From Candidatus Cryptobacteroides onthequi (lineage in GTDB: Bacteria; Bacteroidota; Bacteroidia; Bacteroidales; UBA932): a stretch of 64,000 nucleotides of DNA. The notes below the pieces were generated by a model. The model saw only the letters and a list, made by a program, of their open reading frames with translations. It ran no database searches and had not been told where the DNA came from. The position numbers and the translations under genes are program-made. Location of the stretch: positions 1-64,000 of the forward strand of contig JAGHSA010000015.1 of the NCBI GenBank assembly GCA_018066125.1, in the 5' to 3' direction. This document shows, piece after piece, positions 8,228-17,060 of this stretch. The stretch's first letter is position 1. Each line of letters begins with the position of its first letter.

Positions 8228-9937
8228 ATGAAATCAATCTTTACGAAAAGAATCACACATCTTTTCACAATGGCTGCCGCCTTCTGCGGCCTTTGCTCTT
8301 GTGTCAATATCGATCAGACACTGGGAGGCGACCTCATCGCGACCAACCAGCTTTTCGACACTTTCGTAGCCGAATATGACCTGTCTGAAATAAGCATGAA
8401 AAAAGTGGACAGCCTCTCCGGCTATTCTCAGAAAAGGGTGGCGATAGGTGCCATCAGGGATGCCAACGGGCTCACCACCAGATCATGCGCCTTCTCCCTG
8501 GTGCCATTCTATGACAGCCTTGATTTCGGAAAGAACCCGCAGTTCAAGGACTTCTCGCTGAATCTCCTCAGGGACACCATCTCACTGAACAATGAGAATC
8601 AGAGGAACATCCTCCAGAATGTCAATGTCTATGAGCTCGAGGAAAGCACCACGAACATATTCGATGTCAACGGAAGGATAAAGCACGGAAAGAAAAGAAT
8701 CACCAAGGGCATTCCTGTGTATGACGGAACTTACGACACCCTGGCATTCAGCTTCACGAAGGAATTCGGAGAGAAGTATATGAACCTCACCCTTGAGGAG
8801 TCCAGTGATATCGAGAAGTATCTCCAGAAGCTTCCAGGCATCTACATCGAGACCGACGAGCCCCTCGGAGACGGCGGACGCATAGACATGTTCAAGACAC
8901 AGCTTCAGTACAATTCGTCCTACTATTATATCCAGGGCAATTATGCCGAGCTCTCGTTCTCTGCCGAATACGACGGACAGCGCAAGGACACCTCGTTCTA
9001 CTATCTCTTCGGACTTGAGAATTTCACCAATATCGACTCTCTTGTAAGCAAGGGAGCAAACACATTCCCTCAGTACTGCCTCAACATGTCGACTGAGGAA
9101 GGCACACAGACAGGCGGAAAGGCCGGCGCAAAGATGAAGATTGAAGGCGGCGGCGGACTCAAGCCGGTCATCTCTTCACGCGAGCTCCAGAGCATCATGA
9201 GAGAGGAGATAGGCAGGCACGGAAACCCGGACGTAGCCGTCATCAACAAGGCGACCATCGTCATGCCGTACGAGTTCCCTGATGACTATACCTATATGAG
9301 GCACTATCCACAGATTCTCAGCCCTACCTGCAGGATCAAGGGAGTCTCATCAAAGGACAGCACGGCCACCATGTACTCGTATGCGGCGCTCACCGACGCA
9401 AGTTCGAACGACGAGAATCAGGGCAATATCAACAGATCCCTCTGCCAGTATTCTCCAGACATCACTTACCATGCCCAGTCTATCCTCAGACTTGACAGCG
9501 AGACAGCCAATTTCGCGAACTATGACATCTGGTTCCTCATCCTCGCCCAGGAGACGGTAGGAAAGAATGACTCCGGATCGGGCAGCAGCAACGCCATGAG
9601 CGACTACTACACCCAGATGATGTACGCACAGTACTACAACAATATGATGTACGGCGGATACGGAGGATATGGATACGGAGGATACGGCGGTTATGGCGGA
9701 TACGGCTATGGAGGTTACGGCGGATATGGCGGATACGGCTATGGCAACAACTACTACAGCTACTACCTGATGAACCAGATGTATTCATCCATGTACGCAT
9801 CTTCGTCTTCGTCAGAAGAAAGCGAGAAGTCGCTGGACATCTTCAGATACTATGACGCGACTCTTTACGGCCCAGAGTGCCCGGATGAGACAAAGCGTCC
9901 GAAGCTGAAATTCACTTACTCCATCCCGAGAGAATAA
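8228..9937 (+). CDS. DUF4270 family outer-surface lipoprotein with a Gly-Tyr repeat
   Basis: 569 residues. A lipoprotein signal ends at the cysteine of GLCSC (about residue 25). The body fits DUF4270 (early TLGGDLIATNQLFDTFVAEY and a tail ending in KLKFTYSIPRE). Unusually, residues about 474-510 form a Gly/Tyr tract of GGYGGYGYGG-type units inside a wider Tyr/Met/Asn-rich loop, followed by a Ser/Glu stretch. The tract is encoded by near-repeated codons (about 9650-9745). DUF4270 proteins are exported in Bacteroidota; function is unknown to me. It is coupled to the upstream GT5-like gene and ends just before a strong bidirectional hairpin. Confidence 0.82.
   Translation: MKSIFTKRITHLFTMAAAFCGLCSCVNIDQTLGGDLIATNQLFDTFVAEYDLSEISMKKVDSLSGYSQKRVAIGAIRDANGLTTRSCAFSLVPFYDSLDFGKNPQFKDFSLNLLRDTISLNNENQRNILQNVNVYELEESTTNIFDVNGRIKHGKKRITKGIPVYDGTYDTLAFSFTKEFGEKYMNLTLEESSDIEKYLQKLPGIYIETDEPLGDGGRIDMFKTQLQYNSSYYYIQGNYAELSFSAEYDGQRKDTSFYYLFGLENFTNIDSLVSKGANTFPQYCLNMSTEEGTQTGGKAGAKMKIEGGGGLKPVISSRELQSIMREEIGRHGNPDVAVINKATIVMPYEFPDDYTYMRHYPQILSPTCRIKGVSSKDSTATMYSYAALTDASSNDENQGNINRSLCQYSPDITYHAQSILRLDSETANFANYDIWFLILAQETVGKNDSGSGSSNAMSDYYTQMMYAQYYNNMMYGGYGGYGYGGYGGYGGYGYGGYGGYGGYGYGNNYYSYYLMNQMYSSMYASSSSSEESEKSLDIFRYYDATLYGPECPDETKRPKLKFTYSIPRE
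9650..9745 (+). repeat. In-frame Gly-Tyr codon repeat within the DUF4270 gene
   Basis: Degenerate tandem units built from GGA/GGC and TAC/TAT codons encode about 30 residues of alternating Gly and Tyr. Units are multiples of three bases, so gain or loss of copies keeps the reading frame. Confidence 0.8.
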
Positions 9938-9950
9938 CGGGTGTGACACA

Positions 9951-9989
9951 AACGATAAAGGACTGCTCGTCGAGCAGTCCTTTATCGTT
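9951..9989. terminator. Bidirectional terminator hairpin between DUF4270 and acpP
   Basis: A perfect 18-base stem (9951-9968 pairing with 9972-9989) around a GTC triloop, placed between the convergent DUF4270 and acpP genes. The A/T-rich outer stem provides a T-rich run on either side, fitting termination in both directions. Confidence 0.85.
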
Positions 9990-10007
9990 TATCGTAAGGA
10001 GGATTAA

Positions 10008-10256
10008 TTACTTTGTAGCAATCTTCTCTGCAACCTTGTCGATAGCGTCCTTAACGGTAGCGATGGTAGCGGTCTCCTCATCTGGAATCTTGATGCCGAA
10101 AACCTTCTCAAACTCCATGAGAAGCTCAACAGTGTCAAGAGAATCTGCACCAAGGTCATTGGTGAAATTTGCAGACTCAGTAACCTCAGACTCTTCAACG
10201 CCAAGCTTGTCAACGATGATAGCCTTTACCTTGCTTACGATTTCGCTGTATTCCAT
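10008..10256 (-). CDS. acpP: Acyl carrier protein
   Basis: 82 residues. The GADSLD motif carries the 4'-phosphopantetheine attachment serine (Ser39). The rest is acidic and four-helix-like, as in the type II fatty-acid-synthesis ACP. It shuttles acyl chains in the cytoplasm. It is usually followed by fabF; here it stands alone and ends at the hairpin terminator, with pnuC 94 bases upstream. Confidence 0.96.
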   Translation of the reverse strand: MEYSEIVSKVKAIIVDKLGVEESEVTESANFTNDLGADSLDTVELLMEFEKVFGIKIPDEETATIATVKDAIDKVAEKIATK

Positions 10257-10350
10257 AATAGATAGGATTTAGTTTATGTTAATAATACACTTGATTTCAA
10301 AGTATCATTTGATGCTGCAAAATAACTAATTATTTTGCTAAAAAACAAGC

Positions 10351-11082
10351 CTATTCAGGTCTACTTAAGTTAAGCCATATCCTGAGCCCGTTTATGGAAT
10401 TAAGCAGATAGAAGCTGTATTTGATCACATATATGAGCGCGTACGAATCAGCGGCTCCGCTGAGCGTGGTGGCCCACATGATGACCGAGCTGATATTGAC
10501 ACCTATCCAGAATATCCACTGGTCCATATATGCCATGGACATGAGAAGCTGCCCTATGATGTTGCACATCAGAGGAAGCACGTCGAGCAGCACAGCCACT
10601 TTGATGAACGAGTCCGCAGCCGACTTGTCAAATCGGGCAAGGATCAGATACGCGACGACCGCACCAGCCATGAAGAAGGCCATGTACATGGCCCACTGCT
10701 TAGGGCTGAGACGGCGCGCCCTCACAGAACCGCCGGACTTGCCCTGTCCCCTTTTCTTCCACTGGGAATAGCCTACGAACTGCATCGGTATGAAATAGAG
10801 CACGTGCAGGAAGGCATTGCCGTATTTGTGGCCATAGAAGCACGCCACGGCATAGAGTGAGACATCTATCAGGCCGAAGAGGAATGTGATGATCTTCCCA
10901 TTGGCGGAGCAGACAGAACTCAGCACCCCCATGAGAGATCCCACGGCAGAGATGATGAGCATTGCACGTCCGGCATCTGCCCTGCCGAACTTGAGCATGG
11001 TGGTCATGACTATGGCGACAGTCATCCCTATCAGGATGAATGCGCTGAACCATCTGTTGAACCTGTCTTCGTTGAATGGCAT
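10351..11082 (-). CDS. pnuC: PnuC-family nicotinamide riboside transporter
   Basis: 243 residues with about seven transmembrane segments. Conserved PnuC features include GLIDVSLYAVACFYGHKYGNAFLH in the middle, FVGYSQWKKR, and the C-terminal QWIFWIGVNISSVIMW. Family members facilitate uptake of NAD precursors, usually nicotinamide riboside. No kinase gene is adjacent. It starts one base after the uvrC stop, so it is co-transcribed with uvrC and the TlpA-like gene. Confidence 0.85.
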   Translation of the reverse strand: MPFNEDRFNRWFSAFILIGMTVAIVMTTMLKFGRADAGRAMLIISAVGSLMGVLSSVCSANGKIITFLFGLIDVSLYAVACFYGHKYGNAFLHVLYFIPMQFVGYSQWKKRGQGKSGGSVRARRLSPKQWAMYMAFFMAGAVVAYLILARFDKSAADSFIKVAVLLDVLPLMCNIIGQLLMSMAYMDQWIFWIGVNISSVIMWATTLSGAADSYALIYVIKYSFYLLNSINGLRIWLNLSRPE

Positions 11083-11083
11083 T

Positions 11084-12880
11084 TCAATCCTTGTTATTCA
11101 GTTGGTCGTGAATCTTCTCCGCCAGAGCGGGACCTGTGATATCGGCGATCTTCTCTACCGGAGCGGCAGCGATCCGGGATACGCTGCCGAAATGCATCAG
11201 CAGCCTCTGCTCCGTCTGCTCTCCCACACCCTTGATTTCGCGCAGCGCGGAAAGCGTCTGCTCTTTGCTTCGGAGATTGCGGTGGAAGGTGATACCGAAG
11301 CGGTGGGCCTCGTCCCTGATGCGCTGAAGTACCTTGAGAGCCTGGCTGTTGCGGTCTATGAACAGAGGATACGGATCACCAACGCGTATCACCTCCTCAA
11401 GCCTTTTGGCGAGTCCGACGACTGTGAGCCTGTCCGTGAGACCGAGTTCGAAAAGTGCCTGGTAGGCAAACTCCAGCTGTCCCTTGCCGCCATCGATGAC
11501 GATGAGCTGAGGGAGATCTTCCGGATTTTCCTCCAGCATCCTCGAGTAGCGGCGATTCACAACCTCCTTCATGGATGCGTAGTCATTGGCTCCGACGACA
11601 GTCTTGATCTTGAAACGGCGGTAATCCTTCTTTGACGGCTCGGCATTGCGGAACACGACACAGGACGCAACAGGGTTGGTACCCTGGATATTGGAGTTGT
11701 CGAAGCACTCCATGTGGACCGGCAGCTCTTTCATCCCGAGTGCCTTGCGGAGCTCCTCCATGACTGACATGCGGAACTCTTCCGGGTTGCAGCGCTCCTT
11801 CTGCTTCAGGGTGTTGAACTGAAGCTCGCGGGCATTCTTCGTGCTCAGCTCGAGCAGGGATAGCTTGTCGCCACGCACCGGGATCTTGAATTCTATCCCC
11901 TCCATCTCGACATCGGGCAGGAAAGGAACGACCACTTCATGGCTGAGACGCCCGAATTTCGACTCTATCTCCGCAATGAATTCACTCAGCACGGATGAGG
12001 GCTCCTCCTCGATGTTGAGATGAAATCCGAGATTGAGAGACTGGACGATGGAGCCGCCTCGGATACGGAGGAAGTTGCCATATGCGTCCAGAGCGTCTGT
12101 CACAAGTGAGAACACATCGCAATCTGTCTCTCTTGCAGAAGTGATGATCGACTTGGAATAATGGCTCTGGAGCGACTCCATGCGCACCTTGTACTCCTGA
12201 GCGGCTTCAAAGTCAAGGGACTCGGCAGCCGCCATCATCTTTTCTTTGTAGCAGCGTGTGATCTCGGAAACACCACCCTTGAGGAGAGCGACGATCTCGT
12301 CGATGTAGGAGTTGTACTGCTCCATGGAGATGGCACCGCAGCAGCAGCCGGCACAGCGCCCGATCTGGTAATCGAGGCACGGGCGTATCTTGCCGCGCAG
12401 AATGACCTCCGAGTCTATCCTGCTGTTGCAGGAACGGAGAGGGTAGGTGCGGGAGAAGAAATCCAGCAGGAAACGGGCGTGCGTCACGGACGAATAGGGT
12501 CCGAAATAGCGCGACCCATTCTGGATGACCCTGCGGGTGAGGAATACCTTGGGGAAAGGGTCTGCGGTGACGCAGATCCACGGATAGGTCTTCGAGTCCT
12601 TGAGGAGGATGTTGTACTTGGGCTTGTACTGCTTGATCAGATTGTTCTCGAGCAGGAGGGCATCAGCCTCGGAATCGACGACCGAATACTGTATGTCGGC
12701 TATCTTGGAGACAAGTATCCTTGTCTTGGTATTGAGCCTGTCCGGCGACACGAAGTACTGCGAGACCCTCTTGTGGAGGTCTTTCGCCTTGCCGACATAT
12801 ATGACCTTTCCCTCGGAGTCGTAATAACGGTAGACTCCGGGGGAATGTGGCAATAAAGTTATGAGTTCTCTGACTTCCAA
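11084..12880 (-). CDS. uvrC: Excinuclease ABC subunit C (UvrC)
   Basis: 598 residues. Domains in order: GIY-YIG nuclease (GVYRYYDSEGKVIYVGKA, about 15-32) for the 3' cut; a cysteine cluster (CLDYQIGRCAGCC, about 170-185); a UVR UvrB-binding motif (about 200-235); an RNase H-like domain for the 5' cut (VIDGGKGQLEFA, about 455-470); and a C-terminal helix-hairpin-helix pair (EIKGVGEQTEQRLL). The start is a TTG that directly follows the stop of the upstream gene; no ATG or GTG lies between it and the GIY-YIG motif. Confidence 0.96.
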   Translation of the reverse strand: MEVRELITLLPHSPGVYRYYDSEGKVIYVGKAKDLHKRVSQYFVSPDRLNTKTRILVSKIADIQYSVVDSEADALLLENNLIKQYKPKYNILLKDSKTYPWICVTADPFPKVFLTRRVIQNGSRYFGPYSSVTHARFLLDFFSRTYPLRSCNSRIDSEVILRGKIRPCLDYQIGRCAGCCCGAISMEQYNSYIDEIVALLKGGVSEITRCYKEKMMAAAESLDFEAAQEYKVRMESLQSHYSKSIITSARETDCDVFSLVTDALDAYGNFLRIRGGSIVQSLNLGFHLNIEEEPSSVLSEFIAEIESKFGRLSHEVVVPFLPDVEMEGIEFKIPVRGDKLSLLELSTKNARELQFNTLKQKERCNPEEFRMSVMEELRKALGMKELPVHMECFDNSNIQGTNPVASCVVFRNAEPSKKDYRRFKIKTVVGANDYASMKEVVNRRYSRMLEENPEDLPQLIVIDGGKGQLEFAYQALFELGLTDRLTVVGLAKRLEEVIRVGDPYPLFIDRNSQALKVLQRIRDEAHRFGITFHRNLRSKEQTLSALREIKGVGEQTEQRLLMHFGSVSRIAAAPVEKIADITGPALAEKIHDQLNNKD

Positions 12881-13723
12881 TTACTTGGCCTGAACGTACT
12901 TGGCAACTGTGGCTTCAATCTCTGCACCGCGGAGGTCGCGCTTGATGATGGTGCCGTCAGGTCCGATAAGCATGATATGAGGAATGCCCTCGATGCCATA
13001 GATGTCAGTAGGGATCTCCTTCGCGTTGACGATCTGGTTCCATACCACACCTTCCTCACGTGCAGCGACAGCTGTCTTTGCAGGATCGTCCCATACTGCG
13101 ATGCTGAGCACATCGAACTTCTCACCTGCATACTTCTCATATACAGCCTTGATGTTTGGAATCTCAGCCTTGCATGGTCCACACCAGCTTGCCCAGAAAT
13201 CCACGAGAAGGTACTTGCCCCTGCCTGCATAGTCTGAGAACCTGACTGTGGAAGTCTCTGGGTTCTGAGGGTCCTGGACGATTGTAAAGTCTGTGAACTT
13301 CTTGCCCTCCTCAGTAGCTCTCTTTGATCTGATGGAAGCCGAGATCTTCTCTACGAACTCTGTATGCTGGAGCGAGTCTGCGAGAGAAGCGATCACTGTC
13401 TCGAGCTCCGAAGGCTCAAGCATGTAGAAGACATTCTGAAGGGCATCGATGGCGATATCGTTGTCCTTGTTCTTCTTGATGGCTGCCATGCATATCTCCT
13501 TGTAGCTGTCCTGAGCTGCAGAGGTAGTCTGTTCCATCTTCTGAGCCTTCTGCTCGTCAGAGAGTGAATCATCCCCCTTGATGGCAGCCATGGACTCATT
13601 GTAGTTTTCCATGAACTGCTGGATCTCGGTCTTGAAAGCCTCACGTCTCTCTTCAACACTTGTATTGCTGCAGCTGACAGCCGCTAATGCAGCGATGGCT
13701 GCAATGATAAGATACTTTTTCAT
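12881..13723 (-). CDS. TlpA/ResA-like thioredoxin-fold lipoprotein
   Basis: 280 residues. A lipoprotein signal ends at LAAVSC (Cys18). An N-terminal helical region of about 130 residues, of the kind common in Bacteroidales TlpA-like proteins, precedes a thioredoxin fold with FWASWCGPCKAEIP at about residue 175-190 and the cis-Pro segment EGIPHIMLIG. The CGPC site implies periplasmic disulfide reduction; the partner is unknown. It is the first gene of a TlpA-uvrC-pnuC transcript, starting just beyond the rpsC terminator. Confidence 0.88.
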   Translation of the reverse strand: MKKYLIIAAIAALAAVSCSNTSVEERREAFKTEIQQFMENYNESMAAIKGDDSLSDEQKAQKMEQTTSAAQDSYKEICMAAIKKNKDNDIAIDALQNVFYMLEPSELETVIASLADSLQHTEFVEKISASIRSKRATEEGKKFTDFTIVQDPQNPETSTVRFSDYAGRGKYLLVDFWASWCGPCKAEIPNIKAVYEKYAGEKFDVLSIAVWDDPAKTAVAAREEGVVWNQIVNAKEIPTDIYGIEGIPHIMLIGPDGTIIKRDLRGAEIEATVAKYVQAK

Positions 13724-13737
13724 AATAGACTGTTTTC

Positions 13738-13769
13738 AAAAAATGCCGGTTCCTTGACAGAACCGGCAT
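13738..13769 (-). terminator. Rho-independent terminator after rpsC
   Basis: On the minus strand a 10-base perfect stem (ATGCCGGTTC with GAACCGGCAT, 7-base loop) is followed by TTTTTTG. It lies about 30 bases past the rpsC stop and closes the S10 half of the ribosomal cluster, which in most bacteria would read straight into rplP. Confidence 0.85.
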
Positions 13770-13798
13770 AAATATAGTCAATTTTCCTTGACGGAGAA

Positions 13799-14557
13799 TT
13801 ACTTCTGGTTATCTCTGCGAGGACGACGGTCGCGGTCACCACCGCGACGTGGACCACGGTCACCGCGAGGTGCGCGTGGAGAACCCTGTGCCTGTGCGTT
13901 GGCTGCCATGACAGCTGCAGGAGTGAGATCCTGCTTGCCATAGCGCTCACCGTTGCAGATCCATACCTTGATACCGAGGCAACCTACCTTTGTGTTGGCT
14001 ACTGCAAGAGCATAGTCGATATCTGCGCGGAATGTGTGGAGAGGTGTACGACCTTCCTTGAACATCTCGCTGCGAGCCATTTCAGCACCACCTACGCGAC
14101 CGCTGATCTGAACCTTGATACCTTCTGCACCTACTCTCATAGTGTTGGCAACTGCCATCTTGATGGCGCGGCGATAAGAAACGCGGCCCTCGATCTGGCG
14201 AGCGATGCTGTCTGCTACGATGTGAGCGTCAACTTCTGGTCTCTTGACCTCATAGATATTGATCTGAACGTCCTTGCTGGTCACCTTCTTGAGCTCTTCC
14301 TTGAGCTTGTCAACCTCTGCACCACCCTTGCCGATGATGACACCTGGTCTTGCGGCATAGATAGTCACGGTGATGAGCTTGAGAGTTCTCTCGATGATGA
14401 TCTTGCTGAGGCTTGCCTTTGCAAGACGGTTGTTCAGATACTTGCGGATTTCGAAATCCTCTGCGATCTTCTCTGCATAGTTACCACCACACCAGTTAGA
14501 GTCCCAACCACGGGTGATACCGATTCTGTTGCTGATAGGGTTAGTTTTCTGTCCCAT
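13799..14557 (-). CDS. rpsC: 30S ribosomal protein S3 (uS3)
   Basis: 252 residues, start [23 protein letters not shown] domain ([21 protein letters not shown]) is followed by the uS3 C-terminal domain ([12 protein letters not shown]). It ends in an Arg/Asp/Gly-rich tail of about 25 residues that is longer than in E. coli. It forms part of the mRNA entry tunnel helicase. Here it is the last gene of its transcript, followed by a terminator instead of rplP. Confidence 0.96.
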   Translation of the reverse strand: MGQKTNPISNRIGITRGWDSNWCGGNYAEKIAEDFEIRKYLNNRLAKASLSKIIIERTLKLITVTIYAARPGVIIGKGGAEVDKLKEELKKVTSKDVQINIYEVKRPEVDAHIVADSIARQIEGRVSYRRAIKMAVANTMRVGAEGIKVQISGRVGGAEMARSEMFKEGRTPLHTFRADIDYALAVANTKVGCLGIKVWICNGERYGKQDLTPAAVMAANAQAQGSPRAPRGDRGPRRGGDRDRRPRRDNQK

Positions 14558-14559
14558 AA

Positions 14560-14973
14560 TTACTCTGCTGTTGCTGGTTTCACATCAAGGATGACAGTAA
14601 CGTGATTTGAACGCTTGCGGATACGTCCGGCTCTACCCTGAGGGCAAGGACGGATTCTCTTGAGTGTGCGGCCTTCGTCAACCATGATGGTCTTGACGAT
14701 CACATTACCGTTGTCAAGTTCTTTGCTCTTCTCTGGATTCTTAGCCTCCCAGTTAGCGATAGCGCTGCGGAGGAGTGTCTCCAAAGCCTTAGAAGCATCT
14801 CTCTTGGAGTACTTCAGAAGGTCGAGTGCGCGGTTAACCTCAACACCTCTCACTGTGTCTGCAACGAGACGCATCTTGCGTGGAGATGAAGGAACATCAT
14901 TTGCCTTTGCAATAGCTGTTACTTTCTTCGCAGCCTTAAGCTTTTCTGCCATTAAATGTTTACGAGCTCCCAT
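14560..14973 (-). CDS. rplV: 50S ribosomal protein L22 (uL22)
   Basis: 137 residues. Core motifs are [27 protein letters not shown] and the C-terminal hairpin region [21 protein letters not shown] that lines the peptide exit tunnel (macrolide-resistance region). It is two bases upstream of rpsC. An AAAGGAAAG lies just before the start. Confidence 0.96.
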   Translation of the reverse strand: MGARKHLMAEKLKAAKKVTAIAKANDVPSSPRKMRLVADTVRGVEVNRALDLLKYSKRDASKALETLLRSAIANWEAKNPEKSKELDNGNVIVKTIMVDEGRTLKRIRPCPQGRAGRIRKRSNHVTVILDVKPATAE

Positions 14974-14989
14974 AATTCTTTCCTTTTAA

Positions 14990-15262
14990 TTATTTCTTAT
15001 TGTTGCCCGAATGGCCTCTGAATGTTCTGGTTGGCGCAAATTCGCCGAGCTTGTGACCTACCATCTGCTCAGTTACATAAACAGGAATAAACTTGTTTCC
15101 GTTATGAACTGCAATAGTATGGCCGATGAAGTCAGGTGAAATCATGCTGGAGCGGCTCCAAGTCTTGACCACCTCTTTCTTCTTGCTACCTTCATTCATA
15201 GCAAGAACCTTCTTTTCCAGGGCTTCCTGGATGTATGGACCTTTTCTTAATGAACGACTCAT
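14990..15262 (-). CDS. rpsS: 30S ribosomal protein S19 (uS19)
   Basis: 90 residues, [20 protein letters not shown] with [22 protein letters not shown] and the C-terminal [15 protein letters not shown]. It is a 30S head protein that pairs with uS13. Length and operon position between rplB and rplV are normal. Confidence 0.97.
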   Translation of the reverse strand: MSRSLRKGPYIQEALEKKVLAMNEGSKKKEVVKTWSRSSMISPDFIGHTIAVHNGNKFIPVYVTEQMVGHKLGEFAPTRTFRGHSGNNKK

Positions 15263-15283
15263 AATCTCAAACTTTTATTCCTA

Positions 15284-16108
15284 TTACTTCTTTCTTCTTT
15301 CAATGATGAACTTGTTTGAAGCAGCCTTAGGATTGCGTGTCTTGTATCCCTTTGCAGGAAGTCCCTTACGTGAACGTGGGTGACCTCCGGAAGCACGACC
15401 TTCACCACCACCCATAGGGTGATCAACCGGGTTCATTACGACACCACGGTTGCGAGGGCGACGACCGAGCCAGCGGCTACGACCAGCCTTTCCATAAGAC
15501 TCCAGATTGTGGTCTGGATTTGATACTGTACCAACAGTTGCGCGGCAAGCGAGGAGAACCATGCGGGTCTCACCTGAAGGCAGGCGAAGGATAGCGTGGT
15601 TGCCTTCCTTTGCAGCGAGCTGAGCGAAAGTACCTGCTGAGCGTGCCATGGCAGCACCCTGACCAGGACGGAGCTCGATGTTGTGTACGAGGGTACCAAC
15701 AGGAATTTCAGCGAGAGGGAGAGCGTTACCGACCTCAGGAGCGACACCGCTGCCTGAAGCGATTACCTGTCCAACCTTGATTCCGTTTGGAGCGATGATA
15801 TACTTCTTCTGTCCGTCAGCATATTCAACAAGAGCGATGCGTGCGCTGCGGTTTGGATCATACTCGATGGTCTTTACTGTAGCCGTGCACTCGTCCTTGG
15901 CGCGGAGGAAGTCGATGATACGGTACATTCTCTTGTGACCGCCACCGATGTAACGTACGGTCATCTGACCGGTATTGTTACGTCCACCTGTTGACTTGAG
16001 GGGCTCGAGCAATGCCTTGTGAGGCTTGTTTGTGGTGATCTCTTCAAAAGAGCTGATAGCCTTATTTCTCTGACCCGGGGTAATCGGTTTGTATTTCTTG
16101 ATTGCCAT
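15284..16108 (-). CDS. rplB: 50S ribosomal protein L2 (uL2)
   Basis: 274 residues, [21 protein letters not shown], with the conserved C-terminal region [20 protein letters not shown] containing the histidine important for peptidyl transferase activity. The start is supported by a strong AAGGAGGG seven bases upstream, overlapping the rplW stop. Confidence 0.97.
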   Translation of the reverse strand: MAIKKYKPITPGQRNKAISSFEEITTNKPHKALLEPLKSTGGRNNTGQMTVRYIGGGHKRMYRIIDFLRAKDECTATVKTIEYDPNRSARIALVEYADGQKKYIIAPNGIKVGQVIASGSGVAPEVGNALPLAEIPVGTLVHNIELRPGQGAAMARSAGTFAQLAAKEGNHAILRLPSGETRMVLLACRATVGTVSNPDHNLESYGKAGRSRWLGRRPRNRGVVMNPVDHPMGGGEGRASGGHPRSRKGLPAKGYKTRNPKAASNKFIIERRKK

Positions 16109-16115
16109 TGTCTAA

Positions 16116-16123
16116 CCCTCCTT
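16116..16123 (-). promoter_or_regulatory. Shine-Dalgarno site of rplB
   Basis: AAGGAGGG, an eight-base match to the anti-Shine-Dalgarno sequence, seven bases before the rplB ATG. It shares two bases with the rplW stop codon. Unusually strong for this phylum. Confidence 0.72.
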
Positions 16124-16412
16124 AAATATTGCTATAGAAATCAATCTTGTCTTCACCTGCAAGGGTTACGTATGCCTTCTTGAAGTGGTTCATGCGACCA
16201 CGGAGCATACCGGCCTTGGTATAGCGGGATTTCTTCTTTCCGTGATAGTTCACTGTATTCACATCAGCAACTGTCACGTTGTACATCTGCTCCACTGCTG
16301 CCTTGACCTGAAGCTTGTTTGCCTTGCGGTCAACAATGAAGCCATAACGGTTCAACTTTTCGCCCTGAGCCGTCATTTTTTCTGTTACGATTGGCTTAAT
16401 TATAATTCCCAT
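16122..16412 (-). CDS. rplW: 50S ribosomal protein L23 (uL23)
   Basis: 96 residues, MGIIIKPIVTEKMTAQGEK with the RYGFIVDRKANKLQVKAAVEQMY motif region and a basic loop (YHGKKKSRYTKAG). It is the main docking site for trigger factor and SRP at the tunnel exit. It is in normal order between rplD and rplB. Confidence 0.96.
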   Translation of the reverse strand: MGIIIKPIVTEKMTAQGEKLNRYGFIVDRKANKLQVKAAVEQMYNVTVADVNTVNYHGKKKSRYTKAGMLRGRMNHFKKAYVTLAGEDKIDFYSNI

Positions 16413-16430
16413 GTCTTTAGTCTTTTTAGC

Positions 16431-17057
16431 TTACCTGACTCTTGCAGAAAGGATATCCTGTACGCCGTCAACAAGCACGAGTGAATTTGAATTCATGATC
16501 GCGTAGGTGTTGATTTCGTCAACAGTGATGACCTTAACCTCTGGGAGGTTGCGTGATGAAAGATAAATGTTAGCTGAATTCTCAGGAAGAACAACGAGGA
16601 CCTTGCGGGTACCTGCCTTGATGTTGGCGAGGATCTGCATGAGTTCCTTGGTCTTAGGAGCCTCCATTGTGAATGGCTCAACGAAGGTGATTGCGTTCTC
16701 CTGTGCCTTGTATGTGAGAGCAGAGAAGCGGGCAAGAGCCTTTACCTTCTTGTTCAGCTTGTTTCTGTAAAGACGTGGAACTGGGCCGAATACGCGACCA
16801 CCACCCACGAAGATGTTAGCCTTGAGGCTACCATGACGTGCACCGCCGCCGCCCTTCTGGCGACCGAGCTTCTTGGTGCTGTATGCTACTTCACTGCGAT
16901 CCTTTGTCTTTGCAGTTCCCTGACGCTGGTTTGCGAGGTACTGAACTACATCGAGATAGATGGCGTGATCGTTTGGCTGTACGCCGAAAACGTTCTCATC
17001 AAGAACAATCTTCTTTCCGGACTCTGATCCGTCAATTTTATAAACTGACAATTCCAT
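16431..17057 (-). CDS. rplD: 50S ribosomal protein L4 (uL4)
   Basis: 208 residues, MELSVYKIDGSESGKKIVLD, with the extended loop region (GRQKGGGGARHGSLKANIFVGG) that reaches the exit tunnel. In E. coli L4 autoregulates the S10 operon; no such leader was recognised here. GGAGG lies eight bases before the start. Confidence 0.96.
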   Translation of the reverse strand: MELSVYKIDGSESGKKIVLDENVFGVQPNDHAIYLDVVQYLANQRQGTAKTKDRSEVAYSTKKLGRQKGGGGARHGSLKANIFVGGGRVFGPVPRLYRNKLNKKVKALARFSALTYKAQENAITFVEPFTMEAPKTKELMQILANIKAGTRKVLVVLPENSANIYLSSRNLPEVKVITVDEINTYAIMNSNSLVLVDGVQDILSARVR

Positions 17058-17060
17058 GAC

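Noticed and set aside
9995..10005. Plus-strand AAGGAGGATT resembling a Shine-Dalgarno site
   Set aside because: No plus-strand gene follows; it lies just beyond the acpP stop on the other strand.
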